From: Competibacter_A sp037045535
GTDB taxonomy: Bacteria; Pseudomonadota; Gammaproteobacteria; Competibacterales; Competibacteraceae
Assembly (NCBI GenBank): GCA_037045535.1
Contig: JBAOHI010000062.1
Span: 1-64,000 of the forward strand
Direction of reading: 5' to 3'
DNA: 64,000 nt
Shown: positions 26,083 through 35,001 of the stretch, in pieces
Layout: each line of letters opens with the position of its first letter
How positions within the stretch are numbered: position 1 is the first letter of the stretch
Program-made: the position numbers and the translations under genes
The notes under the pieces: generated by a model
What the model was told of the DNA's origin: nothing
What the model saw: the letters and a program-made list of their open reading frames with translations, nothing else
The model's database searches: none

Positions 26083-26883
26083 TTATTGGGTGGCGATTAG
26101 CCAGACTACATCATAGGTCAGCGGTAGCCCCGCTGGTTCCCGCAATTGTTCGTAGCGGTCGGTGATAACTTGCCACGCGGAACGGTTGAACGGGGTTGGA
26201 CGGCGTTGTTCGACCTCGCGCGCTCCAACCTCCTTGACGCTCCGCAGCAGGGTTCGCAGGTCGGGATAGTAGCGGCGTACTGGCTGCCGCCGCCAAACCT
26301 GTACCTGCCAACCGTCAGCCTGGCAATCTTCCAGCAACTGCTCCGGAGCTGGAATCGTCAGGACGTGGTTGTAGTCATCGACTTCCGCGAAGGCTTGACG
26401 CAGTTCGGGAAAGTTGTTCGCTCCCAAAGTGGCAACCGCCAGCGCGCCGCCCGGTTTAAGCACCCGCTTGGATTCCGCTAGACATCGCCAAGGGTTGTTC
26501 CACTGCCAGGCCAAGCTGGACCAGTACAGATCGAAGCTACGTTCGCGAACGGGCAGCGCTTCGATGTCGGCGCAAATCAATTCCGCTCCGACGCAGCGGG
26601 CGCGGGCGGTGGCTAACATGCCGGGCGCGAAATCGATCAAAACCAGACGGGCTTGCAGCCAGCGTTGCGCCAGCCAACGGACACCGTAACCGGTGCCGCA
26701 GCCAGCATCGAGGATAGCGGCAGGCGCGAGATTAATGCCGCTTTCGGTCAGATACGTTCCCAACCGGTCGCATACTTCGCGCTGAACGTCGGCGGCGGCA
26801 TCGTAAGTCGACGCGGCCTGATCGAAAGCTTGACGAATGCGTTGCTTGGCCGGTACCGCAACGCGCGGATTCGGTTCAGTCAT
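26083..26883 (-). CDS. bioC: Malonyl-ACP O-methyltransferase
   Basis: A 266-residue SAM-dependent methyltransferase that masks malonyl-ACP as a methyl ester so that fatty acid synthesis can make the pimelate chain. Family marks: FDQAASTYDAAADVQREV at the N terminus, SAM motif I LDAGCGTGYGV, and SSLAWQWNNPWRCLAE. The ATG at 26883 overlaps the bioF stop by eight bases; another in-frame ATG at 26898 is possible. The partner esterase that removes the methyl group (bioH or a substitute) is not next to it. Confidence 0.93.
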   Translation of the reverse strand: MTEPNPRVAVPAKQRIRQAFDQAASTYDAAADVQREVCDRLGTYLTESGINLAPAAILDAGCGTGYGVRWLAQRWLQARLVLIDFAPGMLATARARCVGAELICADIEALPVRERSFDLYWSSLAWQWNNPWRCLAESKRVLKPGGALAVATLGANNFPELRQAFAEVDDYNHVLTIPAPEQLLEDCQADGWQVQVWRRQPVRRYYPDLRTLLRSVKEVGAREVEQRRPTPFNRSAWQVITDRYEQLREPAGLPLTYDVVWLIATQ

Positions 26884-28039
26884 CGTCGGCGCAATCATGG
26901 AGGGCCGTGATCAGCGCATCGATTTGGGTTTCGTCGTGCGCTGCCGAAAGGGAAATTCGCAAGCGAGCGGTACCGACTGGCACCGTGGGTGGCCGGATGG
27001 CCGGCACCCACAGTCCCCGCGCGAACAGCCGTTCGGACAATCGCACGACGGCGTCGTTGCCGCCGATCAACAGCGGTTGGATGGCCGTCGGCGACGGCAA
27101 CAAGCGCCAAGGCAATTCTTCAAGCCCTGACCGCAAACGGTCGATGAGGCGTCGCAGATGCGCCCGCCGTTCGTCGCCGGCCGCGATCAGATCCAGGCTG
27201 GCGAGCAGGGCAGTCGCGATCAGCGGGCTGGACGCGGTGGTGAAGATATACGGGCGTGCCCGTTGTACCAGCCAGTCGATTACCCGCTGGTCACCGGCGA
27301 CGAAGGCACCGGACACACCAGCGGCTTTGCCGAGCGTTCCCATCAAAATCAGGCGCGGTGACGGTGGTAATTCGAAATGTGCGATGCTGCCCCGTCCGCT
27401 GGGACCGAGCACGCCGAAGCCGTGAGCATCGTCGACCACCAGCCAGGCGTCGAAGCGTTCGGCCAAAGCGAACAGTTCCGGCAACGGCGCCAGATCGCCG
27501 TCCATGCTGAACACGGCGTCGGTCAGGATCAGCTTACGGCGCGCACGGCTTTGCTCCAGGCGGGCGGCGAGCGCGTCCACGTCACCGTGCGGATAGCGGA
27601 CGTGTTCGGCGCGCGCCAGCAGGGCGGCGTCGATCAACGAAGCATGATTCAATCGGTCGGCGAAAATCGCATCGTGACGTTCCACCAGCGTTGGCACGAT
27701 GGCCAGGTTCGCCATGTAGCCGGTGGTGAAATACAGTGCCCGTTCCCGTCCGACGAAAGCGGCTAACCGTGCCTCCAAGTCTTCGTGCGGGCGCAGATGA
27801 CCACTCACGACGTGCGAAGCGCCGCTGCCCACGCCCCAGCGGCCCGCCGCTTCCTGGGCCGCCGCGACGATGGCGGGATGGTTCGCCAGGCCGAGGTAGT
27901 CGTTGCTGCAAAACGCGACGACGGGTCGGCCATCGATGATCGCTTCGGGACCGCACGGCGCGTCCAGCGTGCGGCGTCGACGCCGCAGACCCTCGGTCGC
28001 CAGTTGGGCGAGGCCGATTTCCAATTCCTCCCAGATCAT
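26876..28039 (-). CDS. bioF: 8-amino-7-oxononanoate synthase
   Basis: A 387-residue PLP enzyme condensing pimeloyl-ACP/CoA with alanine. It has CSNDYLGLANHP near residues 44-55, GSGASHVVSGHLRPHEDLE, the DDAHGFGVLGPSGRG motif, and the PLP Lys in GTLGKAAGVSGAF. The start at MIWEELEIGL overlaps the bioA stop (ATGA); the long upstream reading frame is bioA in another frame. Confidence 0.96.
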   Translation of the reverse strand: MIWEELEIGLAQLATEGLRRRRRTLDAPCGPEAIIDGRPVVAFCSNDYLGLANHPAIVAAAQEAAGRWGVGSGASHVVSGHLRPHEDLEARLAAFVGRERALYFTTGYMANLAIVPTLVERHDAIFADRLNHASLIDAALLARAEHVRYPHGDVDALAARLEQSRARRKLILTDAVFSMDGDLAPLPELFALAERFDAWLVVDDAHGFGVLGPSGRGSIAHFELPPSPRLILMGTLGKAAGVSGAFVAGDQRVIDWLVQRARPYIFTTASSPLIATALLASLDLIAAGDERRAHLRRLIDRLRSGLEELPWRLLPSPTAIQPLLIGGNDAVVRLSERLFARGLWVPAIRPPTVPVGTARLRISLSAAHDETQIDALITALHDCADDD

Positions 28040-29364
28040 GGCAGCGTGGCGTCGAGCGTTTGGATCGCGCGTTCGGCCAGCAGGACGGCTTCCTGATCGT
28101 CGAGGATATAGGGTGGCATGAAATAAACGGTGGTACCCAAGGGGCGTAACAGGATTTCGTGGCGCAACGCGTTGCGGTAGAACCGCAGCCGGAATTCGGG
28201 GTCCTTGGTGTCGATATCGACCGCCCAGATCATGCCGACCTGGCGGAAATTCCGTACCCACGGGTGTTTGGCTAAGGGCGCCAACAATGCGGTGAACCGC
28301 TTGGCGAAACGCCGGTTGCGTGCCAGCACGTCATCCTCGGCGAAGAGGTCCAAGGTTGCCAGTGCCGCGCGGCAGGCCAGCGGATTGCCGGTGTAAGAAT
28401 GGGAGTGGAGAAAACCGCGCACCAAGGCGTCGTCGTAAAAGGCGGCATACACCTCGTCCGTGGTCATGACCACCGAAAGGGGTAAATAACCGCTGGTAAG
28501 GCCCTTGGACAGACAGAGAAAATCGGGTCGAATCCCAGCTTGTTCGTGGGCGAAAAAGGTGCCGGTGCGACCGAAACCAACCATGATCTCGTCGCAAATC
28601 AGATGGACGGCGTAGCGGTCGCACAGCTCGCGAGCCAGCCGCAGGTAGTGCGAATCGTACATGATCATCCCGCCAGCGCCTTGCACCAGTGGTTCGACGA
28701 TGAACGCGGCGATGGATTCGTGATGCTCGGCTAAATGTGCCTCTAGCGCCGCTGCCGCGCGGCCGGCTACGTCGGTCGCCGTTTCTCCTGGCCCCGCCGC
28801 GCGGGCGTCCGGCGAGAGTACGGTGGCGGCCTGCCGTAGCAAGGGCGCGTAGGCGTCCTTGTACAGCGCGACATCACCGACGCTCAGCGTACCGAGGGTT
28901 TCACCGTGGTAGCCGCCGGCCACACAGAGAAATTGATTTTTCTCGGGTCGGCCGTTGTTGCGCCAGTAGTGGAACGACATCTTGAGCGTAATTTCCACCG
29001 CCGACGAACCGTCCGAGGCATAAAAGCAATGCCCCAGCGCGCCCCGAGTCAGCGTCGACAGCCGCTCCGACAGTTCGATCACCGGAGCGTGGGTGAAACC
29101 GGCCAGAATGACGTGTTCCAACCGGTCCAACTGATCCTTGAGCATGGCGTTGATACGCGGGTTAGCGTGGCCGAACAGGTTAACCCACCAGGAGCTGATA
29201 GCATCCAGGTAGCGTCGACCGTCGAAGTCGTACAGCCATGCGCCTTCCCCGCGAGCGACCGGTATCAAAGGCAATGCGCCGGTTTCGTGATCTTTCATCT
29301 GGGTGCATGGATGCCAGACGGCGGCGCGGCTGCGGTCGAGCCAGTCGAGGTTCGTCATGGACAA
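28036..29364 (-). CDS. bioA: Adenosylmethionine-8-amino-7-oxononanoate aminotransferase
   Basis: A 442-residue class III aminotransferase using SAM as amino donor to make DAPA. WHPCTQMKDHE near residue 17 is a BioA hallmark; SSWWVNLFGHANP, FYASDGSSAVEITLKMS, LICDEIMVGFGRTG and the PLP Lys in LCLSKGLTSGYLPLS are present. The stop overlaps bioF. Nine bp separate it from bioB. Confidence 0.96.
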   Translation of the reverse strand: MSMTNLDWLDRSRAAVWHPCTQMKDHETGALPLIPVARGEGAWLYDFDGRRYLDAISSWWVNLFGHANPRINAMLKDQLDRLEHVILAGFTHAPVIELSERLSTLTRGALGHCFYASDGSSAVEITLKMSFHYWRNNGRPEKNQFLCVAGGYHGETLGTLSVGDVALYKDAYAPLLRQAATVLSPDARAAGPGETATDVAGRAAAALEAHLAEHHESIAAFIVEPLVQGAGGMIMYDSHYLRLARELCDRYAVHLICDEIMVGFGRTGTFFAHEQAGIRPDFLCLSKGLTSGYLPLSVVMTTDEVYAAFYDDALVRGFLHSHSYTGNPLACRAALATLDLFAEDDVLARNRRFAKRFTALLAPLAKHPWVRNFRQVGMIWAVDIDTKDPEFRLRFYRNALRHEILLRPLGTTVYFMPPYILDDQEAVLLAERAIQTLDATLP

Positions 29365-29373
29365 GCAGCCGTC

Positions 29374-30366
29374 TCAAACGCCGTGTAAGCCCAGTTTTTC
29401 GAACAGCGTATTATCACCTGCCATGCGGGGATTGGTGGTGGTCAGTAAATGATCGCCGTAAAAGATCGAGTTTGCGCCCGCCAGAAAGCAGAGTGCCTGT
29501 TCGGCTTCACTCATCTGCTCTCGGCCGGCGGACAGACGCACGTAGCTGCGCGGCATGGTGATGCGGGCAGCAGCGATGGTGCGGGCGAATTCGAAGATAT
29601 CCACTGGGTTGCTACCCGCCAGAGGGGTACCGGGGATTGGTACCAGGTTGTTAATCGGCACCGATTCCGGGGGAGGGTCGAGATTGGCGAGTTTCGCAAT
29701 CAATCCGGCGCGGTGCTGGCGGGTTTCGCCCATGCCGACGATGCCGCCGCTGCACACCTTGAGTCCCGCCGTGCGCACGCTTTGCAGGGTGTCGAGCCGA
29801 TCCTGGTAGGTGTGGGTGGTGACGACATCGCCGTAATATTCCGGGGCAGTGTCGAGATTGTGGTTGTAATAGTCCAGCCCTGCCGCCTTCAATTCCTCGG
29901 CTTGGCCGTCCTTGAGAATGCCCAATGTGACGCAGGTTTCCAGTCCGAGCGCCTTGACGGCGCGCACCATCTCCGTCACGGCAGCCATGTCCTTCTCCTT
30001 GGGGCCGCGCCACGCCGCACCCATGCAAAATCGACCTGCGCCCTGTTCCTTGGCTGCCTGGGCCGCCGCCAGCACCTCATCGGTCGAAAGTAGGCGCTGC
30101 GCTTCCAAGCCGGTTTGATAGCGCTTGGATTGCGAGCAATAACCACAATCTTCCGAGCAGTTACCAGTCTTGATTGACAGGAGCGTAGAGCGTTGCACCG
30201 CGTTGGGGTCGAAGTTGACGCGCAAGACTTCCTGTGCCTGAAATAACAAATCGGCGAAGGGTAACTCGAGCAGTGCCAGCACGGTTTCGACGGTCCAGTG
30301 CGACGTTTGAGGCGGCTGGTGCTGCGGGCGTGATGCCAAGCGGGCAACGGTCGCTGAAGTATTCAT
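29374..30366 (-). CDS. bioB: Biotin synthase (radical SAM)
   Basis: A 330-residue enzyme inserting sulfur into dethiobiotin. The radical SAM cluster motif is CSEDCGYCSQS (CX3CX2C, about residues 68-75); conserved YYNHNLDT and VCSGGIVGMGE follow. ATG at 30366 (MNTSATVAR) is preferred over a TTG five codons upstream. First gene of bioBAFCD, which holds all four late enzymes plus bioC. Confidence 0.96.
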   Translation of the reverse strand: MNTSATVARLASRPQHQPPQTSHWTVETVLALLELPFADLLFQAQEVLRVNFDPNAVQRSTLLSIKTGNCSEDCGYCSQSKRYQTGLEAQRLLSTDEVLAAAQAAKEQGAGRFCMGAAWRGPKEKDMAAVTEMVRAVKALGLETCVTLGILKDGQAEELKAAGLDYYNHNLDTAPEYYGDVVTTHTYQDRLDTLQSVRTAGLKVCSGGIVGMGETRQHRAGLIAKLANLDPPPESVPINNLVPIPGTPLAGSNPVDIFEFARTIAAARITMPRSYVRLSAGREQMSEAEQALCFLAGANSIFYGDHLLTTTNPRMAGDNTLFEKLGLHGV

Positions 30367-30492
30367 GGATAGGATTCTCAAGCTGGTTGTATGTGTTACG
30401 GAAGGCGCGTTGGCGACAGGTCGAGCGATCGGGCGTGACGGGAACAGCGAAGTGGGTGTCCGACCCCGCTCGTACTCCTGCTAGCGTTGAGT

Positions 30493-30521
30493 AAGATAGC
30501 ATTCTCATCTCGGAAAGTCAG
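30493..30521 (-). promoter_or_regulatory. Candidate promoter for the biotin operon
   Basis: On the minus strand CTGACT (30521-30516), 17 bp, then TATCTT (30498-30493), about 127 bp upstream of bioB. Both boxes match consensus at four of six bases. I saw no clear BirA-type inverted repeat (TTGTAAACC family) here, so the regulator is open. Confidence 0.3.
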
Positions 30522-30583
30522 ACCCTAACAGTCCGTCATCGCCTCTGTACACTGACCCGGCGCCTGTGGAGCAAGTCGCGAAG

Positions 30584-33274
30584 TCATCGAATCGTGGTTG
30601 CATTCAGGTTGCCGGCAATGTTTGTTTCCAGGATCTCGGTGATGGGAATCGGTCGCTCGATGTAATAGCCCTGCGCATAGTCGATTCCGTACTCGGCCAG
30701 CAACGCCAGAACTTCCGGGGTTTCCACCTGCTCGGCGATGGTCTTTTTACCGAACGCTCTGGCGATTTCCCCCATGGCTTTGACCAGGATTTGATCATCC
30801 TTGCGTTCCGCGAGTTTGTTGATGAACGATCCGTCGATTTTGACAAACTCAAAGGGGAGTGTTTTCAGGTAATAGAAAGACGAAAACCCGGTCCCGAAAT
30901 CGTCGAGTGCAAACTGGCAACCGATATCGCTGATTGCCTCCATAAGATGGCGAGCGGCCACCGTGTCGGCCAGCGCGGCTGTTTCGGTCATTTCAAAAAT
31001 CAGCTGCTGAGGATCGAGTCCGGTTTCTTGCAGGAGTTGCTTGAGTCGATCCAGCAGATCGGGGTTGTTGAACGCGTGGGCGGACAGATTCACTGTCAGG
31101 GTGATTCGCAAGCCACGGCTCATCGCCGTGGCTTGGTAACGGATGGCCTCGGACATTACCATGCGGTCGATGGAATGGATAAGTCCGGTGCGTTCCGCCA
31201 CCTCGATAAACTGGGATGGGCCGATAATTTCGTCATCATTGCCTCGCATTCGAAGCAGGACCTCGTAATGTGAAACCGTTTGGTCTCGAATGCCGAGAAT
31301 CGGTTGCGCATACAACAAAAACCGATTGTCCTTTAGCGCGCGTTCCACGCGCTGTTTCCAATATACGCGCTCGCGCATCAGTCGCTGGCTTTGGTCCTGG
31401 CCCGATAGGAGATACCATCCGCCGCGTCCGCTGTCCTTGACTTGGTACATGGCAAGGTCAGCCCGGGCGAGCAAATCCTCGACGTTCACTCCATGTTCGG
31501 GGAACAAGGCGATGCCGATACTGGCCGACAGTTTGTGGGTTTGTTCGCCCACCGAAAATTCGATTTCGCAAATGTGAGTCAGAATTTTTTTGGTTACTTG
31601 AACCGCTTCGTCAGCGTTGGCCTGATTGAGGATCACCGCAAATTCGTCACCTCCCAGGCGGCCAATCACGTCCACTTCGCGCAAGATAGAAGGGAGTAGT
31701 TCGCCCAGTCTTTGTAATAGGCGGTCGCCGGCCCGGTGACCGCTGGTATCGTTGATGTATTTGAATTGATCTAAATCGATAAACAATAAAGCACCGGAGC
31801 GGCGATATCGTCTGGCCGCCGCGACGGCGTCGTGCAACTCTTGGGTAAACCGGCGCCGGTTATACAAACCGGTGAGTGGATCGTGATCCGCCAGCCACGC
31901 GAGCCGGAGTTCGGCTTTTTTCCTGGCGGTGATGTCCATGCCGACCGATAGGATTACAGGCGCATCGTTCCCCTGTCCTTTGAGGCGGGAATGTTGCCAG
32001 ACGACGTCGAGCAAGCTGAGATCCTTACAGCGAAGGTCGCATTCTTCGTCGATATGTTCCCGTTCGCCGGATACTAGCTCCGCCAAATGATTTTTGACCT
32101 GCTGGATGCTCTCTTCTTGGGCGAGCAAGGTGACGAACGGTCGTCCGCGCAATTCTGCTAGCGTATAACCCGTAATGGTCATTCCATAAGGGTTGATCAT
32201 CAGAATTTCGTTATTTCGATTCTGAGTCAAAATGATAGCTTGAGCTGTTTCCAGTACATGCGTGACAAAGTTTCGCTGCTCGGTAATCTCGTCCATCCGC
32301 TCGGAAAGATCTTGCGTCCGTTTCGCGACCTCGACATTCAGGGTTTCGAGTTGGAACGACAACGCGACCGCCGTATCGTTTAACACGTCGACTTCGTCTC
32401 TGACGAAATGCGGGAATCTGGTTTCTGATATCGCCGCACGGATTTTGGCAAAGGCGCCTTCGGCGAGCCAAGGCAGGTTGGCCGCTGCGCGCCGCAGCCG
32501 CGACATGGGGGTCCACAGTATCGCCAGCAACAAGAGCTCCGACAGTACCAACCCGATGGCTCCCAAGAAGATGTTGCGTCGAAGTGCGTTGCGGATTTTC
32601 TCCCTCGCGTCACTGATATCGGCAACGGTTGCCAGGTAAGCCTGCTCGCGCTCTTTGAAGCCCGCTAGCGGAAAAAGCCGGACTTCGTGCTCGTATCCGT
32701 TAGCGTTGACATAGACCGGTTCTCGAACTGCATGGGATAAAGGTTTCGCTTCCGTCGCGGAGCGTAGAGTGCCTAGGTTGGTTTTCGCATTGACCAGCGC
32801 CACGACTCGGACGTTCCACCGTCGAAGCCAACGTTCGCTGTTGCCGTTGGTAGGGTTTGGTTTAGTTTGGCTGACAAGTAAACCCAGGTCGGTACCAGAA
32901 ACTCGCTGAAAGTCGAGCACGACATCCGCGAGGGATACGGCTACGACCAGTGCGTCGTCAGTGCCTAGAATGGGAGCGATGGCGTACTGCAAGCAGGTAT
33001 CGAAACAGTCGATCAGGCTGGTGGGGCTCTCTGTGGCGACGACTTGTCGAATCGCCTTCGCAAGAGCTGCTCGTTCGTCGGAGTGCGCATCCAAACCATG
33101 TGCGGCCAGGCGCTGGCCATTCGCGGAGACGAGCAGGATACTTTCCGCGCCCATATCCAATTCCAGAATCGCTGCCAGCCGCCCGAATTCGGTGATGATC
33201 CGTTCTTCAAGTTGCTTTTCAGCAGTCGCTTGGACGCTGAGCAGAGAGGCGACTATCGTGCTCCATTGCCGCAA
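30584..33274 (-). CDS. PAS-GGDEF-EAL cyclic-di-GMP signalling protein, main part of a split gene
   Basis: 896 residues from a TTG codon; the true N terminus probably lies in 33253-33732. Order: periplasmic sensor region (residues 1 to about 230), one transmembrane helix (about 234-256), a coiled-coil linker, PAS (about 335-455), GGDEF (about 460-620) with intact GGDEF and an upstream I-site RxxD (REVD), and EAL (about 645-885). The EAL motif itself reads EVL (YEVLLRM), but the other catalytic residues are kept: NLSAHAF, FEMTETA, DDFGTGFSS, VKIDGSF, EQVET, QGYYIERP. Both cyclase and phosphodiesterase activity are possible; which dominates cannot be told. If the duplication is removed the protein would be about 965 residues with two membrane helices around the sensor. 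Confidence 0.9.
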   Translation of the reverse strand: MRQWSTIVASLLSVQATAEKQLEERIITEFGRLAAILELDMGAESILLVSANGQRLAAHGLDAHSDERAALAKAIRQVVATESPTSLIDCFDTCLQYAIAPILGTDDALVVAVSLADVVLDFQRVSGTDLGLLVSQTKPNPTNGNSERWLRRWNVRVVALVNAKTNLGTLRSATEAKPLSHAVREPVYVNANGYEHEVRLFPLAGFKEREQAYLATVADISDAREKIRNALRRNIFLGAIGLVLSELLLLAILWTPMSRLRRAAANLPWLAEGAFAKIRAAISETRFPHFVRDEVDVLNDTAVALSFQLETLNVEVAKRTQDLSERMDEITEQRNFVTHVLETAQAIILTQNRNNEILMINPYGMTITGYTLAELRGRPFVTLLAQEESIQQVKNHLAELVSGEREHIDEECDLRCKDLSLLDVVWQHSRLKGQGNDAPVILSVGMDITARKKAELRLAWLADHDPLTGLYNRRRFTQELHDAVAAARRYRRSGALLFIDLDQFKYINDTSGHRAGDRLLQRLGELLPSILREVDVIGRLGGDEFAVILNQANADEAVQVTKKILTHICEIEFSVGEQTHKLSASIGIALFPEHGVNVEDLLARADLAMYQVKDSGRGGWYLLSGQDQSQRLMRERVYWKQRVERALKDNRFLLYAQPILGIRDQTVSHYEVLLRMRGNDDEIIGPSQFIEVAERTGLIHSIDRMVMSEAIRYQATAMSRGLRITLTVNLSAHAFNNPDLLDRLKQLLQETGLDPQQLIFEMTETAALADTVAARHLMEAISDIGCQFALDDFGTGFSSFYYLKTLPFEFVKIDGSFINKLAERKDDQILVKAMGEIARAFGKKTIAEQVETPEVLALLAEYGIDYAQGYYIERPIPITEILETNIAGNLNATTIR

Positions 33275-33529
33275 TCGTTCTCTGTGCCGACGACTTGTCG
33301 CACCGTCTCCGCGAGAGCTGTTCGTTCGTCGAAGTGTGCATCCAAACCATGTGCTGCCAGCCGCCGGCTGTTCGCGGAGACGAGCAGGATACTTTCCGCG
33401 CCCATGTCCAGCTCCAGAATCGCTGCCAGCTGCTCGAATTCGGTGATGATCTGTTCTTCGAGCTGCTTTTCAGCGGTCGTCTGGACACTGAGCAGAGAGG
33501 CGATTATCGTACTCCATTGTCGCAACCGC
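33028..33529. repeat. Diverged 251-bp tandem duplication within the GGDEF/EAL gene
   Basis: 33028-33278 and 33279-33529 are two copies of one 251-bp segment with about 31 differences by my hand count (about 12%). Both encode the same part of the sensor domain (RQWSTI...ASLLSVQ to RQVV.TE). Since 251 is not a multiple of three, the second copy puts the rest of the gene out of frame. Confidence 0.88.
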
Positions 33530-33732
33530 TTGTCCGATTGGTCCAGCAGTCCTTGCACTTGATGAGCGTATTGGCTTTGCAGTTCCGCGCGACGTCGCTC
33601 GAACTGACTGTACAGTTCGATGTGATTGATGGTGACCAGTGCGCTGGTCACTAAAATGAGAGCGATGCTGCTCAACAGCAGAGCTTTCCATTTAAGGCTC
33701 AGGAAAAAACTGGAGCGGACAGGCGAATGCAT
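33253..33732 (-). CDS. N-terminal fragment of the GGDEF/EAL sensor protein
   Basis: A 159-residue frame. Residues about 13-35 (LKWKALLLSSIALILVTSAL) form an N-terminal membrane helix; residues 70-151 repeat the first 82 residues of the downstream protein at about 83% identity; the last eight residues (NDCGNGAR) are out-of-frame sequence. This is best read as the missing N terminus of the neighbouring gene, cut off by the 251-bp duplication. A genuine small membrane protein is possible but less likely. Confidence 0.7.
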   Translation of the reverse strand: MHSPVRSSFFLSLKWKALLLSSIALILVTSALVTINHIELYSQFERRRAELQSQYAHQVQGLLDQSDKRLRQWSTIIASLLSVQTTAEKQLEEQIITEFEQLAAILELDMGAESILLVSANSRRLAAHGLDAHFDERTALAETVRQVVGTENDCGNGAR

Positions 33733-34138
33733 TCGCTATAATTCCAAGGACGGTCTGGGTATTGCGCGAAGAAGAATTTTTCTTTCCGCCAAGCTCCCCA
33801 GCGTTGCGGGTGAATCCATATTGAACATCGTGTCGAAACTATCAAGCTAACATGACCAACTGAGTGTCCGCTATTTGCGAATCTGCGCAGATCAACAACA
33901 TTGCCATGTTGAGGCTTTAAATTTTGTTAACTTTTCTGGTCCAACACATTAGTTCGAACACCCGGCTAAAATACCAATAATCCAAGTATAATGCAGAATA
34001 GTTTACCTGATTGCTACCGCCATAGTAAATTTTTGTAACATCTGTTTATGAAAGCCTGCTCTCTATGATTTTTTAGATTAGCCCGAGTTTAAAGTATTCT
34101 CGTTAGCACTGATCCCATCCTTTTCAAAGGAGACAAAA
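33733..34138. other. AT-rich intergenic region at the left edge of the island
   Basis: 406 bp between the divergent sensor fragment and methyltransferase gene. Base composition changes to strongly AT-rich from about 33,850. An AGGAGA ribosome site precedes the methyltransferase ATG. I saw no tRNA, integrase or clear direct repeat at the edge. Confidence 0.5.
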
Positions 34139-34930
34139 ATGAGCGAAAATAATTGCTTGGAACTAGATTACCTTGCATTAATAGCTAAAATGGTTTTAAA
34201 GTATAAATATCGTACTTATGAGCTCATGCGATTAAAAAAAGGGAATAGGGTGCTTGATGTAGGTTGTGGTCCAGCGACAGATACAATTACACTCGCTTCG
34301 CTTGTAGGTGAAACTGGGCAAGTCTTTGGAGTAGATATAGACGAGCAACAAATTATGCATGCCAACCAAAAGGCAGTCGATGCTGGAGTAAATAAGTTGG
34401 CAATACATTATTTGGTTAACGGCTACCAACTTCCTTTTGAGGCGGATTACTTTGATTCAGTTCGCAGCGAGCGCGTCTTTCAACACAATGTAGATTCAAA
34501 CCAACTTCTTAAAGAAATGATACGAGTAACAAAGTGCGGTGGTTGGATTGTCGTGCTCGACACAGACTGGAGCACGATGTCTATCGATACCAACTTGGTT
34601 GATATCGAGCAAAAAATCAAAAAGATTCATGTGGAAAAAACCTTCAAAAATAGTTTTGCTGGAAGACAACTTTTTCGTATGCTTATTGAATCAGGCCTGC
34701 ATGATGTTCATGTGGAAATGGTGCCAATATTTGCAACAGATTATCGAATCAGTCGCCAAGCAACCTGTCTAGATATGGCTGAAAAATCCGCATTAGAAGC
34801 CGGCGTAATCTCGCAATTTGAGTTAGATGCGTTACATGCTGATCTCGAAAAAGCGGATTCTGAGGGTAAATACTTTTCTGCAGTACTTCAGATGTTGGTT
34901 GTGGGGCGCAAGCCTTTCGTACAAAATTAA
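34139..34930 (+). CDS. SAM-dependent methyltransferase (class I)
   Basis: A 263-residue protein. SAM motif I VLDVGCGPATDT (about residues 38-49), the acidic residue after strand 2 (FGVDIDEQQI), and the post-motif LPFEADYFDSVRSERVFQH place it among UbiE/Methyltransf_11-type small-molecule methyltransferases. The substrate is unknown. AT-rich codon use differs sharply from the backbone. It stands convergent to the porin-like gene and alone on its strand within the island. Confidence 0.8.
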   Translation: MSENNCLELDYLALIAKMVLKYKYRTYELMRLKKGNRVLDVGCGPATDTITLASLVGETGQVFGVDIDEQQIMHANQKAVDAGVNKLAIHYLVNGYQLPFEADYFDSVRSERVFQHNVDSNQLLKEMIRVTKCGGWIVVLDTDWSTMSIDTNLVDIEQKIKKIHVEKTFKNSFAGRQLFRMLIESGLHDVHVEMVPIFATDYRISRQATCLDMAEKSALEAGVISQFELDALHADLEKADSEGKYFSAVLQMLVVGRKPFVQN

Positions 34931-35001
34931 CTTGATGCTGATTTGGTGCCAATGTGCTTAGAAAAAATTCGATTTTCGATTTGATCTAATCTTACAAAGA
35001 T

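Noticed and set aside
30382..30583. BirA operator in front of bioB
   Set aside because: No convincing TTGTAAACC/GGTTTACAA inverted repeat is present; only a weak promoter candidate is reported.
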